Source: Gallibacter sp963558965
Lineage (GTDB): Bacteria > Bacillota > Clostridia > Peptostreptococcales > Anaerovoracaceae
Assembly (NCBI GenBank): GCA_963558965.1
Contig: CAUWIT010000001.1
Location: 62,001 to 126,000 of the forward strand
Length of the DNA stretch: 64,000 nucleotides
Reading direction: 5' to 3'
The position numbers were made by a program, and so were the translations under genes. The notes beneath the pieces were generated by a model. That model searched no databases. It had not been told where the DNA came from and saw only the letters and a program-made list of their open reading frames with translations. Of the stretch, positions 17,644-25,914 are shown piece after piece (within the stretch, counting starts at the first letter, position 1; every line of letters begins with the position of its first letter).

Positions 17644-18918
17644 TTATTTTCTCCTTTTTGTTTCTTCTAAATATCTTTTAAATGATGCCTCTGTTCCATT
17701 TTCAGTAGGCTCATAATATACTACATTTTCCTTTGCTAAATTATCGGGCAAATATTGTTGTTTTACATATCCGCCATAATCGTGAGGATATTTATATCCT
17801 ATACCAAGACCTCTATCTTTTGCGCCTTTATAATGTGTATCTTTCAAATGGTCAGGTACATCGTCTATATGTCTTCGTCTAATATCTGCTTTTGCTTTTA
17901 GCAATGCTTCATAAGACTTGTTTGATTTTGGGCTTGATGCCAATGTTATTACAGCTTGTGCTAAGTTGATTTCGGCTTCTGGATAACCGACCATAAGAGC
18001 CGCGCGCACACATGACGTTACGATATTTATGGCTTGAGGATATGCCATTCCTACATCTTCACTAGCTATAACCATAAGTCTACGGCCTATCATTTGAATA
18101 TCTGCACCACCTTGAAAAAGTCGTGCTAAGTAATGTATCGCCGCATCTGGATCTGAACCCCTTATGGATTTTTGAAGCGCAGATAACAAGTTGTATTTGT
18201 CTTCTTCTTTGTTATAAAAATGAGTCTTTTGCTGCATCGCCTCTGCAATAACGCTTTCAGTTACACCTGTTTCAGGCTCTACATTATCGATTATAAATCC
18301 AAGAGTATCAAGTGCGACTCTTGCATCCCCTGAGCTCATTTGCGCAAGTATTTTCAACGCCTCTTCATCGTACTTTATATTTAAATTGCCAAATCCTTTT
18401 TCTTTGTCATCCAGCGTCCTTTTTAATATTTTATATAAATTATCCGCCGTATGAGATTTGAACTCGTATATGTTTCTCACTCGACTTAAAATCGCATTGT
18501 TTATAGCAAAATACGGATTTTCCGTTGTGCTGCCTATAAAGTGAAGGATTCCTTCTTCTAAGGCTTTTAAAAGAGAATCCTGCTGCAATTTATTCCATCT
18601 ATGAAACTCGTCTACATACACATATGTTGATTTATTTTCAAGTCCATAAAATTTATTTTTAGCTTTTTCTATAATTTCTTTAAGTTCTTTTGTACCTGTA
18701 GTCGATGCGTTTATCTCTATAAATTCTGCATCCATTTCCCTTGCTACAATTCTTGCAAGAGTTGTTTTCCCTGTACCTGATGGCCCAAAGAAAATGCCAT
18801 TATCAAAAGTTTTATTTTTTACTGCATTGTAAAACAGCGAACCCTTGTACAAAAAGTGTTCCTGCCCAACAAATTCGTCAAGATTTGACGGTCTCATCCT
18901 AGTGGATAGAGGTATCAT
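17644..18918 (-). CDS. rarA: Replication-associated recombination protein RarA (MgsA)
   Basis: A 424-residue AAA+ ATPase related to clamp loaders, acting at stalled replication forks. Walker A GPSGTGKT lies at 45-52 and the Walker B core YVDEFHR near 101-107; sensor region GSTTENPYFAIN and the C-terminal MgsA-type segments (GSDPDAAIHYLARLFQGG, DHLKDTHYKG) are clear. Length matches the family. It is followed after one base by ispH-rpsA and preceded by the DUF308 membrane protein gene after about 35 bases, so co-transcription with ispH is likely. No unusual feature otherwise. Confidence 0.95.
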   Translation of the reverse strand: MIPLSTRMRPSNLDEFVGQEHFLYKGSLFYNAVKNKTFDNGIFFGPSGTGKTTLARIVAREMDAEFIEINASTTGTKELKEIIEKAKNKFYGLENKSTYVYVDEFHRWNKLQQDSLLKALEEGILHFIGSTTENPYFAINNAILSRVRNIYEFKSHTADNLYKILKRTLDDKEKGFGNLNIKYDEEALKILAQMSSGDARVALDTLGFIIDNVEPETGVTESVIAEAMQQKTHFYNKEEDKYNLLSALQKSIRGSDPDAAIHYLARLFQGGADIQMIGRRLMVIASEDVGMAYPQAINIVTSCVRAALMVGYPEAEINLAQAVITLASSPKSNKSYEALLKAKADIRRRHIDDVPDHLKDTHYKGAKDRGLGIGYKYPHDYGGYVKQQYLPDNLAKENVVYYEPTENGTEASFKRYLEETKRRK

Positions 18919-18953
18919 AAAATTTATCCTCCCTACAAATATTTATTTTTAGC

Positions 18954-19484
18954 CTATAAGTCTTTTATAAGCATACTTGATGAAAATATCATAATGCCAT
19001 TTACTATTAAATATATACCTGCAAGCATTACAATCGCAGTCATTGTTGCAAATGCATTGTAGAACATAATAATTGAAAATAGAAACTGCACTACTCCGAA
19101 AATAATAGTTGCGCCGTAAGGTGCTCCCATTTTTCTTCTGTTATTTGCAACCATTATCCTATCTATTGAAAGGATTAGAGCAAACACCGCAATAATTATA
19201 CCTATTGTAAAAGTTGTAATTTTAGGATTTACCAACACAAACAAACCCAACGCACATATTAAAATCGGAAATACACTCATAATCGCCTTAAACTCTTCTA
19301 TTTCTTTTTTTAATGCAATTTGTTGTACTAGCTTTGATAGCCCCATCACTAAAAGGCAAATACCTACTAGTGTATTTAAAAATACTTGTGTTTGCACAGG
19401 TCTAAACATTAGCACTAGACCTAAAACAAAAGATACTACACCTAAAATTGCTCCCGCTGATTTAATCCTCTTTAAAAAATTCAT
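18954..19484 (-). CDS. DUF308/HdeD-like membrane protein
   Basis: A 176-residue integral membrane protein with about six hydrophobic helices arranged as a repeated pair-pattern (roughly 11-28, 34-54, 68-84, 88-106, 122-142, 148-168). This is the pattern of DUF308, which includes HdeD, an acid-resistance protein of enterobacteria; the role in Firmicutes is unknown. The first helix is preceded by positive residues NFLKRIK. It stands between the tad operon terminator and rarA. No catalytic motif is visible. Confidence 0.75.
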   Translation of the reverse strand: MNFLKRIKSAGAILGVVSFVLGLVLMFRPVQTQVFLNTLVGICLLVMGLSKLVQQIALKKEIEEFKAIMSVFPILICALGLFVLVNPKITTFTIGIIIAVFALILSIDRIMVANNRRKMGAPYGATIIFGVVQFLFSIIMFYNAFATMTAIVMLAGIYLIVNGIMIFSSSMLIKDL

Positions 19485-19571
19485 AATCTCGCCTTCTTCC
19501 TTAAATCAATGTGAATTCCTATTTAACAATTATATCTTAAAACAAACCATAATAAAAGCATATAACAAAAT

Positions 19572-19611
19572 AACAGCCTTAAGTGACACTTTTAATATCT
19601 CTAAGGCCGTT
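19572..19611 (-). terminator. Probable terminator of the tad operon
   Basis: A ten-base stem with one mismatch (19572-19581 with 19602-19611, AACAGCCTTA) and a 20-base loop lies about 20 bases past the last tad gene on the minus strand. The following T-rich stretch is interrupted, so the terminator is of medium strength. Confidence 0.55.
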
Positions 19612-19631
19612 ATTTTTAATTTATTTTCCAG

Positions 19632-20165
19632 TTATTTTACACCACACTGGTATATTCTTTTTCGTTGCTCGCTTACAAATCCAGCGAGTTCTTTAAGATT
19701 TCTATTGTACAGATGTAAATCATTTTTTACGCTTGTTAAATACTCCACCGTTTCTTCTTTAGCATCTTCGGCCAGTTCATCTATAAAATCATTTAAGTGA
19801 TCATATAAGCTGCCATCATTTGTTGGCACATAGGCTATACGTACATTTTTCTTTTTTAAATTGTAAAACACAGTATCTTTGTTTAGAGTTACTTTTTCAG
19901 GCAAGATAAAAAACTCAATAGTCTTATTAAGTGTTAATAAAGTTTTCTCAAGTACTTCAAAGATTTCTTTCGTATTCACAAGCTGCATATCTCTAAGAGC
20001 TGCATAACCGCTGCAATTATAAGTTATTATCTTCTGTTCTCCAACATTGGAAAATTGCATAGGTATAACAAAATCACACATGCCTGAAAACAATACTTTT
20101 TCCTCAAAAGGTTTTATATCATTTTTTTCTATTTTGATTTCATATCCAGTTTCTCTGAGTCTCAT
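19632..20165 (-). CDS. DUF6382-like tad-operon protein
   Basis: A 177-residue soluble protein, last gene of the tad operon. The N-terminal part (MRLRETGYEIKIEKN, then VIPMQF, IITYNCSGYAALRD, and an FFILPEKVTL...YNLKKKNVRIAYVP run) resembles the DUF6382 domain found next to Tad pilus genes in Clostridia, usually in front of an FHA domain. Here no FHA domain follows; instead there is a short charged helical tail. I choose the ATG at 20165, seven bases after GGAGGG; an earlier ATG would overlap the upstream gene by 65 bases and has no such site. Likely an assembly or regulatory accessory of the pilus (inference). Confidence 0.55.
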   Translation of the reverse strand: MRLRETGYEIKIEKNDIKPFEEKVLFSGMCDFVIPMQFSNVGEQKIITYNCSGYAALRDMQLVNTKEIFEVLEKTLLTLNKTIEFFILPEKVTLNKDTVFYNLKKKNVRIAYVPTNDGSLYDHLNDFIDELAEDAKEETVEYLTSVKNDLHLYNRNLKELAGFVSEQRKRIYQCGVK

Positions 20166-20169
20166 AATC

Positions 20170-20940
20170 TTACCCTCCACATTTACTGCAAGGAGTATAA
20201 CCTTTTTTCTCTGCAGCTTCTTTTTCAATTTCAATGTAGTTTCTTTTTATGGTATCGCAATTTTTATAATGATATGCATCGCCATAATTTAAAAACACAT
20301 AAACCTTTTTACCATTGGGTGCCTTGTCGGTGCCACATATTGAACATGCCCTGTATTCCCTCTTCAAATTTTCCGTTAAAGTTTTTTCCGTCGGTTTAGG
20401 AATTACATAAGTGCAATCGCTTTTGTGGTATCTTATGCCATCATTTGGAAAAATACATACTGTACTAGAGTCTTCATGTCGTTCCATCCTGTCAAAAGTA
20501 AAAGCTTCATGATCGTTTTTATCACCGATAAACTTGCGAAATAAAATCTGCTTTTCTTTTTCTGTATTATTTACTAAAGGAAGCGGTGACTTGACATTCA
20601 TCTTGTAGTTAAATGAAAAAGCCATTAAATTATTGTTGTTTGCCTCTTCAAACCCAGACTTATATCCAAAGACATTTACTTGATTTATATTTTTATTTTC
20701 ACTGATTATCCTCTTTTCAACTTTGGTTGGTAAAAGTAAATCTTCTTTTGTCATATAAGTGTTTATCATTGCTAATCTTCCCTCATCAACAGAAGCAAAA
20801 TAAGCATTTTCATAAGCTCTATATATGCTTATAATCCCAGTCAAAGTAATTATACCAACTAAAAAAATAGGCAATATAATCGATGCTTCAACAATGTAGT
20901 GACCTCTTTTATCTCGTAGTTTTTCAATAACTTTCATCAT
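20170..20940 (-). CDS. TadE-like pseudopilin with two Ada-like metal-binding motifs
   Basis: A 256-residue protein. The N-terminus has the TadE/type IV-like segment RGHYIVEASIILPIFLVGI, a short basic leader followed by one membrane helix (about 18-38). The exported C-terminal half carries two tandem motifs of the form YH-x3-C-(x24 or more)-C-x2-C: YHKSDCTYV...ACSICG and YHYKNCDTI...GYTPCSKCGG. These resemble the zinc-binding N-terminal domain of Ada, here on the outside face. I prefer the ATG at 20940, seven bases after GGTGGCAGG; it overlaps the upstream gene by 17 bases. Likely a minor pilin or tip protein; metal binding is inferred. Confidence 0.72.
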   Translation of the reverse strand: MMKVIEKLRDKRGHYIVEASIILPIFLVGIITLTGIISIYRAYENAYFASVDEGRLAMINTYMTKEDLLLPTKVEKRIISENKNINQVNVFGYKSGFEEANNNNLMAFSFNYKMNVKSPLPLVNNTEKEKQILFRKFIGDKNDHEAFTFDRMERHEDSSTVCIFPNDGIRYHKSDCTYVIPKPTEKTLTENLKREYRACSICGTDKAPNGKKVYVFLNYGDAYHYKNCDTIKRNYIEIEKEAAEKKGYTPCSKCGG

Positions 20941-22186
20941 ATCTGTACCTGCCACCATCTAACTTTATATCGTAACCAAACCCAGTAACCACTGTATTTA
21001 TATAAAATTCCTCATCATCTTGTCCCTGTATGTTTATCTGCATAAGGTCCATAGCTCGTAAATATTTTGTTTCCTTGTCTGTAAAATACAAGAACACATG
21101 TAAATAGTCTTCATAGTTCATGCCAGTTTCACAATCATTATCTATATAGCTATCCTCTTCGTTAGACAAAATAGACTCTATATCAGTTGCCCAAGTTTCA
21201 TCATTTTTTACTACTGGTATTTTTCCTCCGTTTTCCAATATAGCCATATCGTTGTTGGATTCTAAAAGGGCCCATGCTTCTGCTATAAGAGGAATGGCAA
21301 ATTCTACTCCCAGACCTGTTAGCGCTGCCATAGAAACTACCTCTGCCTTAAGTTTCGGTGATTTATATATAACTGCAAGGTTAATTATATTTCTCGCCAA
21401 GACAATTTTGCGCTTAACACTTTTGTAGTTTTTTTCATCGCTTAACTTGCCAGCAATAATATACTCTACCTCATGTTTAAAAAAGGTATCTCCATTGTCA
21501 TCTACTTCGTTGTTAAATAAATTAAGTATGTATATATTTGCTAAAACAGTTTTTTTGCCCTTATCAAATAAACTATCTATATCTCCCATTGCATCTGCAA
21601 CATCACTACTGCTTACATCTGATAAGTTTTTATTGTGAGTTGGAAGTGAATTTATAATCTTTTCATTGCGAAGAACTCTGTTTCCAATTCTGCCGTTTTC
21701 ATCCTCTTCATCTCCTTCGCCTTCAAATTCACCTTCGCCTTCTTCTTTGTCCTCTTCAACTTTATCAATAACGTGATCAACAAAAGCAAACTTTGCATAA
21801 GATACAATTTCATTCTCAAAATTTGAAATATCTGTCAGTCTCTTGTTCCCAGTAAAAATGCTGATATTTTTTGCCTTTTTACCTGTATTTTTTCTTATAT
21901 AAAAATCCATTTTCTTAGATATTTCACTTGGTGTCATATTAAGTCCAAATATGCCATATTTTTCCTTTAAGGACGAGTGATATTCTGATAAAACAGACCT
22001 TGATGATAGACTTAAAGCGGCTCTTTCACATCCCTGCTGTGCTTTATCTTTTGAAATATTTACCATCATAACAGTAAGAGTTATAATACTCGACAATATT
22101 AACAATACAAAAATAGTTGTACTACCTTTTTTATTGTTCAATTTGTCCTTTAAAAAAGTCAAAATACTGAATCGTTTCTTTTTCAT
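20924..22186 (-). CDS. DUF5702/TadG-like pilus protein
   Basis: A 420-residue protein with a short basic leader, the segment NKKGSTTIFVLLILSSIITL as a single N-terminal helix, and a large extracytoplasmic region. This is the arrangement of the DUF5702 proteins of clostridial Tad loci, functional counterparts of TadG. A very acidic linker (EEDKEEGEGEFEGEGDEEDE region, about residues 145-165) is notable. The start is uncertain: ATG 22186 overlaps tadE by 56 bases and lacks a clear ribosome binding site, while a TTG at 22141 follows AAAGGAC and would give a leader of the same length as that of TadE. Confidence 0.7.
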   Translation of the reverse strand: MKKKRFSILTFLKDKLNNKKGSTTIFVLLILSSIITLTVMMVNISKDKAQQGCERAALSLSSRSVLSEYHSSLKEKYGIFGLNMTPSEISKKMDFYIRKNTGKKAKNISIFTGNKRLTDISNFENEIVSYAKFAFVDHVIDKVEEDKEEGEGEFEGEGDEEDENGRIGNRVLRNEKIINSLPTHNKNLSDVSSSDVADAMGDIDSLFDKGKKTVLANIYILNLFNNEVDDNGDTFFKHEVEYIIAGKLSDEKNYKSVKRKIVLARNIINLAVIYKSPKLKAEVVSMAALTGLGVEFAIPLIAEAWALLESNNDMAILENGGKIPVVKNDETWATDIESILSNEEDSYIDNDCETGMNYEDYLHVFLYFTDKETKYLRAMDLMQINIQGQDDEEFYINTVVTGFGYDIKLDGGRYRYDESY

Positions 22187-22523
22187 TTATTTCATATATT
22201 CTCCCTTTTGTTAAACCCTTTAACCTTTTAGGTAATAATCCTCCACCTTGGGTTTCATAGTCTTGTTCAATACAGATATATTTTTTTCCATTTATAAAAC
22301 TTGTAGAAGTCTCATAATCACGTTTATCTTCTTGATAAACAGTCTTAGTTTTAGACTGTGTTGCTTCCTTATCTATTAGTTCCCAATGTACGCTTACTTG
22401 ATAAAAAGTGCCATTCATCAAAAATACACTTATTAAAATTACAGATACTACTGCCAAAATAACTATTGGCATTACTAGAGCTGCTTCTACTATTGTAGAG
22501 CCACTATTTTCCAGTCTTTTCAT
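22131..22523 (-). CDS. TadE-like minor pilin
   Basis: A 130-residue protein with the TadE signature: short leader MKRLENSG, then STIVEAALVMPIVILAVVSV as a membrane helix, with the conserved glutamate at position +5 after the predicted cleavage glycine. TadE and TadF proteins are pseudopilins processed by a prepilin peptidase and needed for Flp pilus assembly. The remainder is a small extracytoplasmic domain. The ATG lies one base after the stop of the pilin gene. No prepilin peptidase gene is in the window, so that enzyme must be elsewhere. Confidence 0.8.
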   Translation of the reverse strand: MKRLENSGSTIVEAALVMPIVILAVVSVILISVFLMNGTFYQVSVHWELIDKEATQSKTKTVYQEDKRDYETSTSFINGKKYICIEQDYETQGGGLLPKRLKGLTKGRIYEINEKETIQYFDFFKGQIEQ

Positions 22524-22524
22524 T

Positions 22525-22692
22525 TTAAAATCCTTGGTTAAGACTTTGAAATGTTTTATTTACAAATGCTGTTATTTCTGTTTTAAAAATTAATCCTAAA
22601 ATAATTGCCAATGCAATTAAAATAGCTACTTGTATCATTTCCATGCCTTCATTGCCAATTCTTCTGTTTAAGCTTTTTAATACTCTCAACAT
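22525..22692 (-). CDS. Flp1-like pilin (short gene)
   Basis: A 55-residue protein: a basic leader MLRVLKSLNRRIGNEG followed by MEMIQVAILIALAIILGLIF and a short polar tail KTEITAFVNKTFQSL. This matches the Flp1-like pilin domain of Firmicutes (a hydrophobic helix followed by an F/K-x-(Q/E)-I-T segment) and is the probable major pilin subunit. A perfect AGGGAGGAC ribosome binding site lies before the ATG at 22692. It sits between tadC (16 bases) and tadE (one base), the standard place. Position +5 after the likely cleavage glycine is Q, not E, which differs from canonical Flp pilins. Confidence 0.82.
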   Translation of the reverse strand: MLRVLKSLNRRIGNEGMEMIQVAILIALAIILGLIFKTEITAFVNKTFQSLNQGF

Positions 22693-22708
22693 AGTTTTGT
22701 CCTCCCTA

Positions 22709-23773
22709 TTACATTTCGATCATCGCTGGCGCAACTGTTATCATTACAAGAACAACTAACAACAGTGCCAATGGTGCGACTAATTTAGTTTCCGCTAATT
22801 TACCTTTTTCTTCTATTTGTTTTTTATGATCAAACCATAGCTGCTCACCCTCCTTTTCTAATTTATCTGTTAATGTTACTCCCTTGTAAATATTATCTGA
22901 AATTATACTAGTCACTCTAACAAATTCCTTTAATCTTGTTCTCTTTGCAAAGTTTTCCAACTCCGTATGTAGGGCATAATTCCTCTCTTTTACATTCGCT
23001 GCTATAAAATTTAACTGCTGATAAAAATAATTGTTGTTGCCCTTTGTAAATTTTTCATTATCATCGACAATCTTCATAAATGCGTTGTAAAAAACCATAC
23101 CTGCATTTAACAAAAGAACAATTTTATTTATAAAAATAGGCAATTCTTTTTTTACTGATAAAATAGCTAACTTCTCCTCTTTGTCCAAATTTACATATCT
23201 AGTTCTATACAAACCAACTAAAATTAAAATTATCATCACCAAATATATTGAAATATTTGTATCCTGTCTATGCTCCCATGTAATGATACTTCCATTTACC
23301 AACTTTGATGGTAATGACACTTTATCATCTTCGCTGGCGTTTACACTCCTTACTATTTGGTCTATTTTAAGATCCATTTCCGCTTCTTTTGTCATAGGCG
23401 TTTCCAAATCAATAGAACTTTCTTCATCATTTTTCAAATTTATTTGAACGTTTTTTGAATATTTTTTGCCATTTTCTATAATGTTAACTTTAAAGCTATA
23501 AATATTTTTTCCATTGTCGTTGTCAATTGAATAGACTTGACCATTAGCATCTTGATGTAATCCTTTTTGACCATTTATATAATCAAAAACTCCTGCACCA
23601 ATTAAAACGACTATTAAAAGACCTATCATTAGATATTTTTCTTTGTTGGATTTTTGAATATTATTAACTTCATTGTCAAATCTACCATGACCATACATAC
23701 GTCTATAGCGACTTTCTATATAGTCCTTTTCACCAATCCAATTTTTATATAATTCTTTTATCTTTTGTTTCAA
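22709..23773 (-). CDS. tadC: TadC-like inner-membrane pilus assembly protein
   Basis: A 354-residue membrane protein of the T2SS GspF superfamily. One helix near 48-65, an extracytoplasmic insert of about 110 residues rich in N, K and D, a second helix near 177-192, a cytoplasmic helical T2SSF domain (about 205-330), and a last helix at the C-terminus LVAPLALLLVVLVMITVAPAM. With TadB it forms the membrane platform for the Flp pilus. The gene starts two bases after tadB. The large loop after the first helix is longer than I expect for TadC and may be lineage-specific. Confidence 0.78.
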   Translation of the reverse strand: MKQKIKELYKNWIGEKDYIESRYRRMYGHGRFDNEVNNIQKSNKEKYLMIGLLIVVLIGAGVFDYINGQKGLHQDANGQVYSIDNDNGKNIYSFKVNIIENGKKYSKNVQINLKNDEESSIDLETPMTKEAEMDLKIDQIVRSVNASEDDKVSLPSKLVNGSIITWEHRQDTNISIYLVMIILILVGLYRTRYVNLDKEEKLAILSVKKELPIFINKIVLLLNAGMVFYNAFMKIVDDNEKFTKGNNNYFYQQLNFIAANVKERNYALHTELENFAKRTRLKEFVRVTSIISDNIYKGVTLTDKLEKEGEQLWFDHKKQIEEKGKLAETKLVAPLALLLVVLVMITVAPAMIEM

Positions 23774-23775
23774 AA

Positions 23776-24501
23776 TTACACCTCTGTCAATTTAATAATC
23801 CACTTAAATGAAATAATAAAACCTATTAAAGCTAAAGTCATAATGATTCTTCCTGCAACTGTCGTATACATAGGCATTAGATAATCTGGTGAAAATATAT
23901 TTAAAAATAGGATTATAAATATTGGTATAAGTGCCACTATACGTGCTTCTAATTGTTTTTGTGCCATCATAGTTTCTACTTCCCTTTGAATTTGCATCTT
24001 ATCTATAATTACTAAAGAAGCGCTTGCTATAACCTTTTGTATATCTCCACCTGTAGCCCTTGTTGTAAGATATACATCCACAAAGTCTTTTATATCTTCA
24101 ATTTGACTTCTCACAGCGAAATCTATCAAAACTTTTTCTTCATCGCTGTGATTATCATAAATGGCGCTATTTACTTTTTTAAGTTCTTTAACCAAAATGG
24201 CATCTTCGCCATATATCATTTTCAAATATGTTTCTCCTTCTTTTAATGCTTCAAACATATACCTGCCAGTTGCCATTGAAGATGATATGGAATACAAAAG
24301 ATCTTTAAATTGGATAAGCATCTTTTTATTTCTTTTGTCCATTACATAATTGATATACTCATCCTCAAATAAGATTCCTACCATACCACCCGCCAAAGAC
24401 AACCATATATTTTTGTAAAAAAGAAAGGTAAAGGCAGCAGCTAAAATATATGAACTTATCTCAAATTTAAGTTGTTCTTCTTTAGTTAAAATATTATCCA
24501 T
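23776..24501 (-). CDS. tadB: TadB-like inner-membrane pilus assembly protein
   Basis: A 241-residue protein of the T2SSF superfamily with two N-terminal hydrophobic segments (about 13-42), a cytoplasmic helical domain holding the MATGRYMFEALKEGE and TTRATGGDIQKVI segments, and two C-terminal helices (about 185-205 and 213-235). It is TadB-like by position between cpaF and tadC and by the TGGDIQKVI motif. Its ATG overlaps the cpaF stop by eight bases. It is somewhat shorter than proteobacterial TadB, as usual in Clostridia. Confidence 0.8.
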   Translation of the reverse strand: MDNILTKEEQLKFEISSYILAAAFTFLFYKNIWLSLAGGMVGILFEDEYINYVMDKRNKKMLIQFKDLLYSISSSMATGRYMFEALKEGETYLKMIYGEDAILVKELKKVNSAIYDNHSDEEKVLIDFAVRSQIEDIKDFVDVYLTTRATGGDIQKVIASASLVIIDKMQIQREVETMMAQKQLEARIVALIPIFIILFLNIFSPDYLMPMYTTVAGRIIMTLALIGFIISFKWIIKLTEV

Positions 24502-25675
24502 ATTTTATTTCTTCCTTTTCTCTATGAATCAACTGATTTCCTGTTTTCTGAAGTTGACCATCTTTATATTCAAATAACTTATTTGTTTCAATCCTGCCAT
24601 TTTCATTTATATACAGTTCAGATATTTCCATTACTTTTCTTGAAAAATCTTTCCTTCTGCTTAGATGAATTATTATATCTATCCCTTCAGCTATTTGTGA
24701 GTCGATAGTTTCTATAGGGAAATTGGACTCCTGCATATATAATGCCTCCATTCTCTTTATCATGCCTGTAACAGAGTTACCATGACCTGTACAAATACCG
24801 CTATGACCAGTATTTAATCCATTTAACATATTTAGCAATGCTTTGCCATCTCTGATTTCTCCGATTAAAATTCTATCCGGTCTCATACGTAAGCTAGTTT
24901 TTATAAGTTTATCCATAGATATTTCACCTGCACCAGAAGTATTAGCATTTTTGCATTCCATGCGAACTAAGTTAGGCAAATTGTTTATTTGTAACTCGGC
25001 GCTATCCTCGATTACAATAACCCTTTCATCAGATGAAATAAGTCTGGCCATAGCGTTTAAAAACGTTGTTTTTCCAGAAGATGTCCCTCCTGATATAAAA
25101 AAATTGTATTCGGCATCCATCAATCTCTTTAAAAAATCCACAGCTTCTTTTGTAATACTTTGCCATTTTATCAAAGTATCCATAGATATATTTTTTTGTG
25201 GAAATTTTCTAATAGTAAGCGCAGGTCCACCAAGGGCGATATTTTTATAAACCGCATTTACTCTTGAACCATCTTCTAGTCTTGCATCTACAATTGGATT
25301 AAGCTCATTTACTTCCCTGTGAACTTTACCAGAAATACGCCTTATAACTTCTTCAAGTTCTTCAGTATCAAAAAAGCTCTCTCCAGTTTCTATAATTTTT
25401 CCATCCTTCTCTATAAAAATATTGTTAAAACCATTTACCATTATTTCCGAAATAGTCTCGTCTTCTATATACTTTTTTAAAACAGATACATCGCTTTTTA
25501 TACTATCAATTGTCCTTATTACAATTGCATTTATCTGATCTAAAGATAAGTCTTTAAATTCGTTATATCTAATAGCTTTTTTTACAATATAATTGTAAAC
25601 ATCTTCATATTCGCTAATATTATCTGCATCTATCAATGATTTTCTTACATATTCAACAAATTCTTTTACATTCAT
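24494..25675 (-). CDS. cpaF: Pilus assembly ATPase CpaF/TadA
   Basis: A 393-residue secretion ATPase that powers Flp pilus extension. An N-terminal domain is followed by the VEFIEKDGK-like NTD2 region, then Walker A GGTSSGKT (196-203), the Asp box IVIEDSAELQ, Walker B ILIGEIRDGKAL, and the His box TGHSGICTGHGNS. All parts of the GspE/VirB11 family are present. It is the first gene of the operon, preceded by a promoter with an inverted repeat over the -35 box (25712-25744). Spacing to tadB is an eight-base overlap. Confidence 0.92.
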   Translation of the reverse strand: MNVKEFVEYVRKSLIDADNISEYEDVYNYIVKKAIRYNEFKDLSLDQINAIVIRTIDSIKSDVSVLKKYIEDETISEIMVNGFNNIFIEKDGKIIETGESFFDTEELEEVIRRISGKVHREVNELNPIVDARLEDGSRVNAVYKNIALGGPALTIRKFPQKNISMDTLIKWQSITKEAVDFLKRLMDAEYNFFISGGTSSGKTTFLNAMARLISSDERVIVIEDSAELQINNLPNLVRMECKNANTSGAGEISMDKLIKTSLRMRPDRILIGEIRDGKALLNMLNGLNTGHSGICTGHGNSVTGMIKRMEALYMQESNFPIETIDSQIAEGIDIIIHLSRRKDFSRKVMEISELYINENGRIETNKLFEYKDGQLQKTGNQLIHREKEEIKYG

Positions 25676-25711
25676 TTCTAGTATTTCCTTTATTTACCAT
25701 TTGATAATTAA

Positions 25712-25744
25712 ATAATAAACCACCTGCAACACTTTTGCAAGAGG
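25712..25744 (-). promoter_or_regulatory. tad operon promoter with overlapping inverted repeat
   Basis: Minus strand: TTGCAA (25735-25740), 17-base spacer, TATTAT (25712-25717). An imperfect inverted repeat, CCACCTGCAA (25720-25729) and TTGCAAGAGG (25735-25744) with 8 of 10 positions paired, covers the -35 box and spacer and could be an operator. The regulator is unknown. Confidence 0.55.
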
Positions 25745-25803
25745 TTTTGTAAAATATTTACATATATTTCATTTTTTAGATATTATCTATGGAAATAAAA
25801 AAA

Positions 25804-25845
25804 ATAGAAATCCAGAGTAGCTTTATCGCTACTCTAAATTTCTAT
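25804..25845 (-). terminator. Intrinsic terminator of the YopX/HD cassette
   Basis: A long stem with a small internal loop: outer arms ATAGAAAT/ATTTCTAT (25804-25811 with 25838-25845), inner arms AGAGTAGC/GCTACTCT (25814-25821 with 25828-25835). On the minus strand it ends in eight T residues. The same 42-base plan recurs at 35247-35288. Confidence 0.85.
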
Positions 25846-25914
25846 AAATCTTGGCTGTTATTCCTAACCAAAACAATTATTTACAAAATATTAATTACGT
25901 TATATTGTCGGGCC

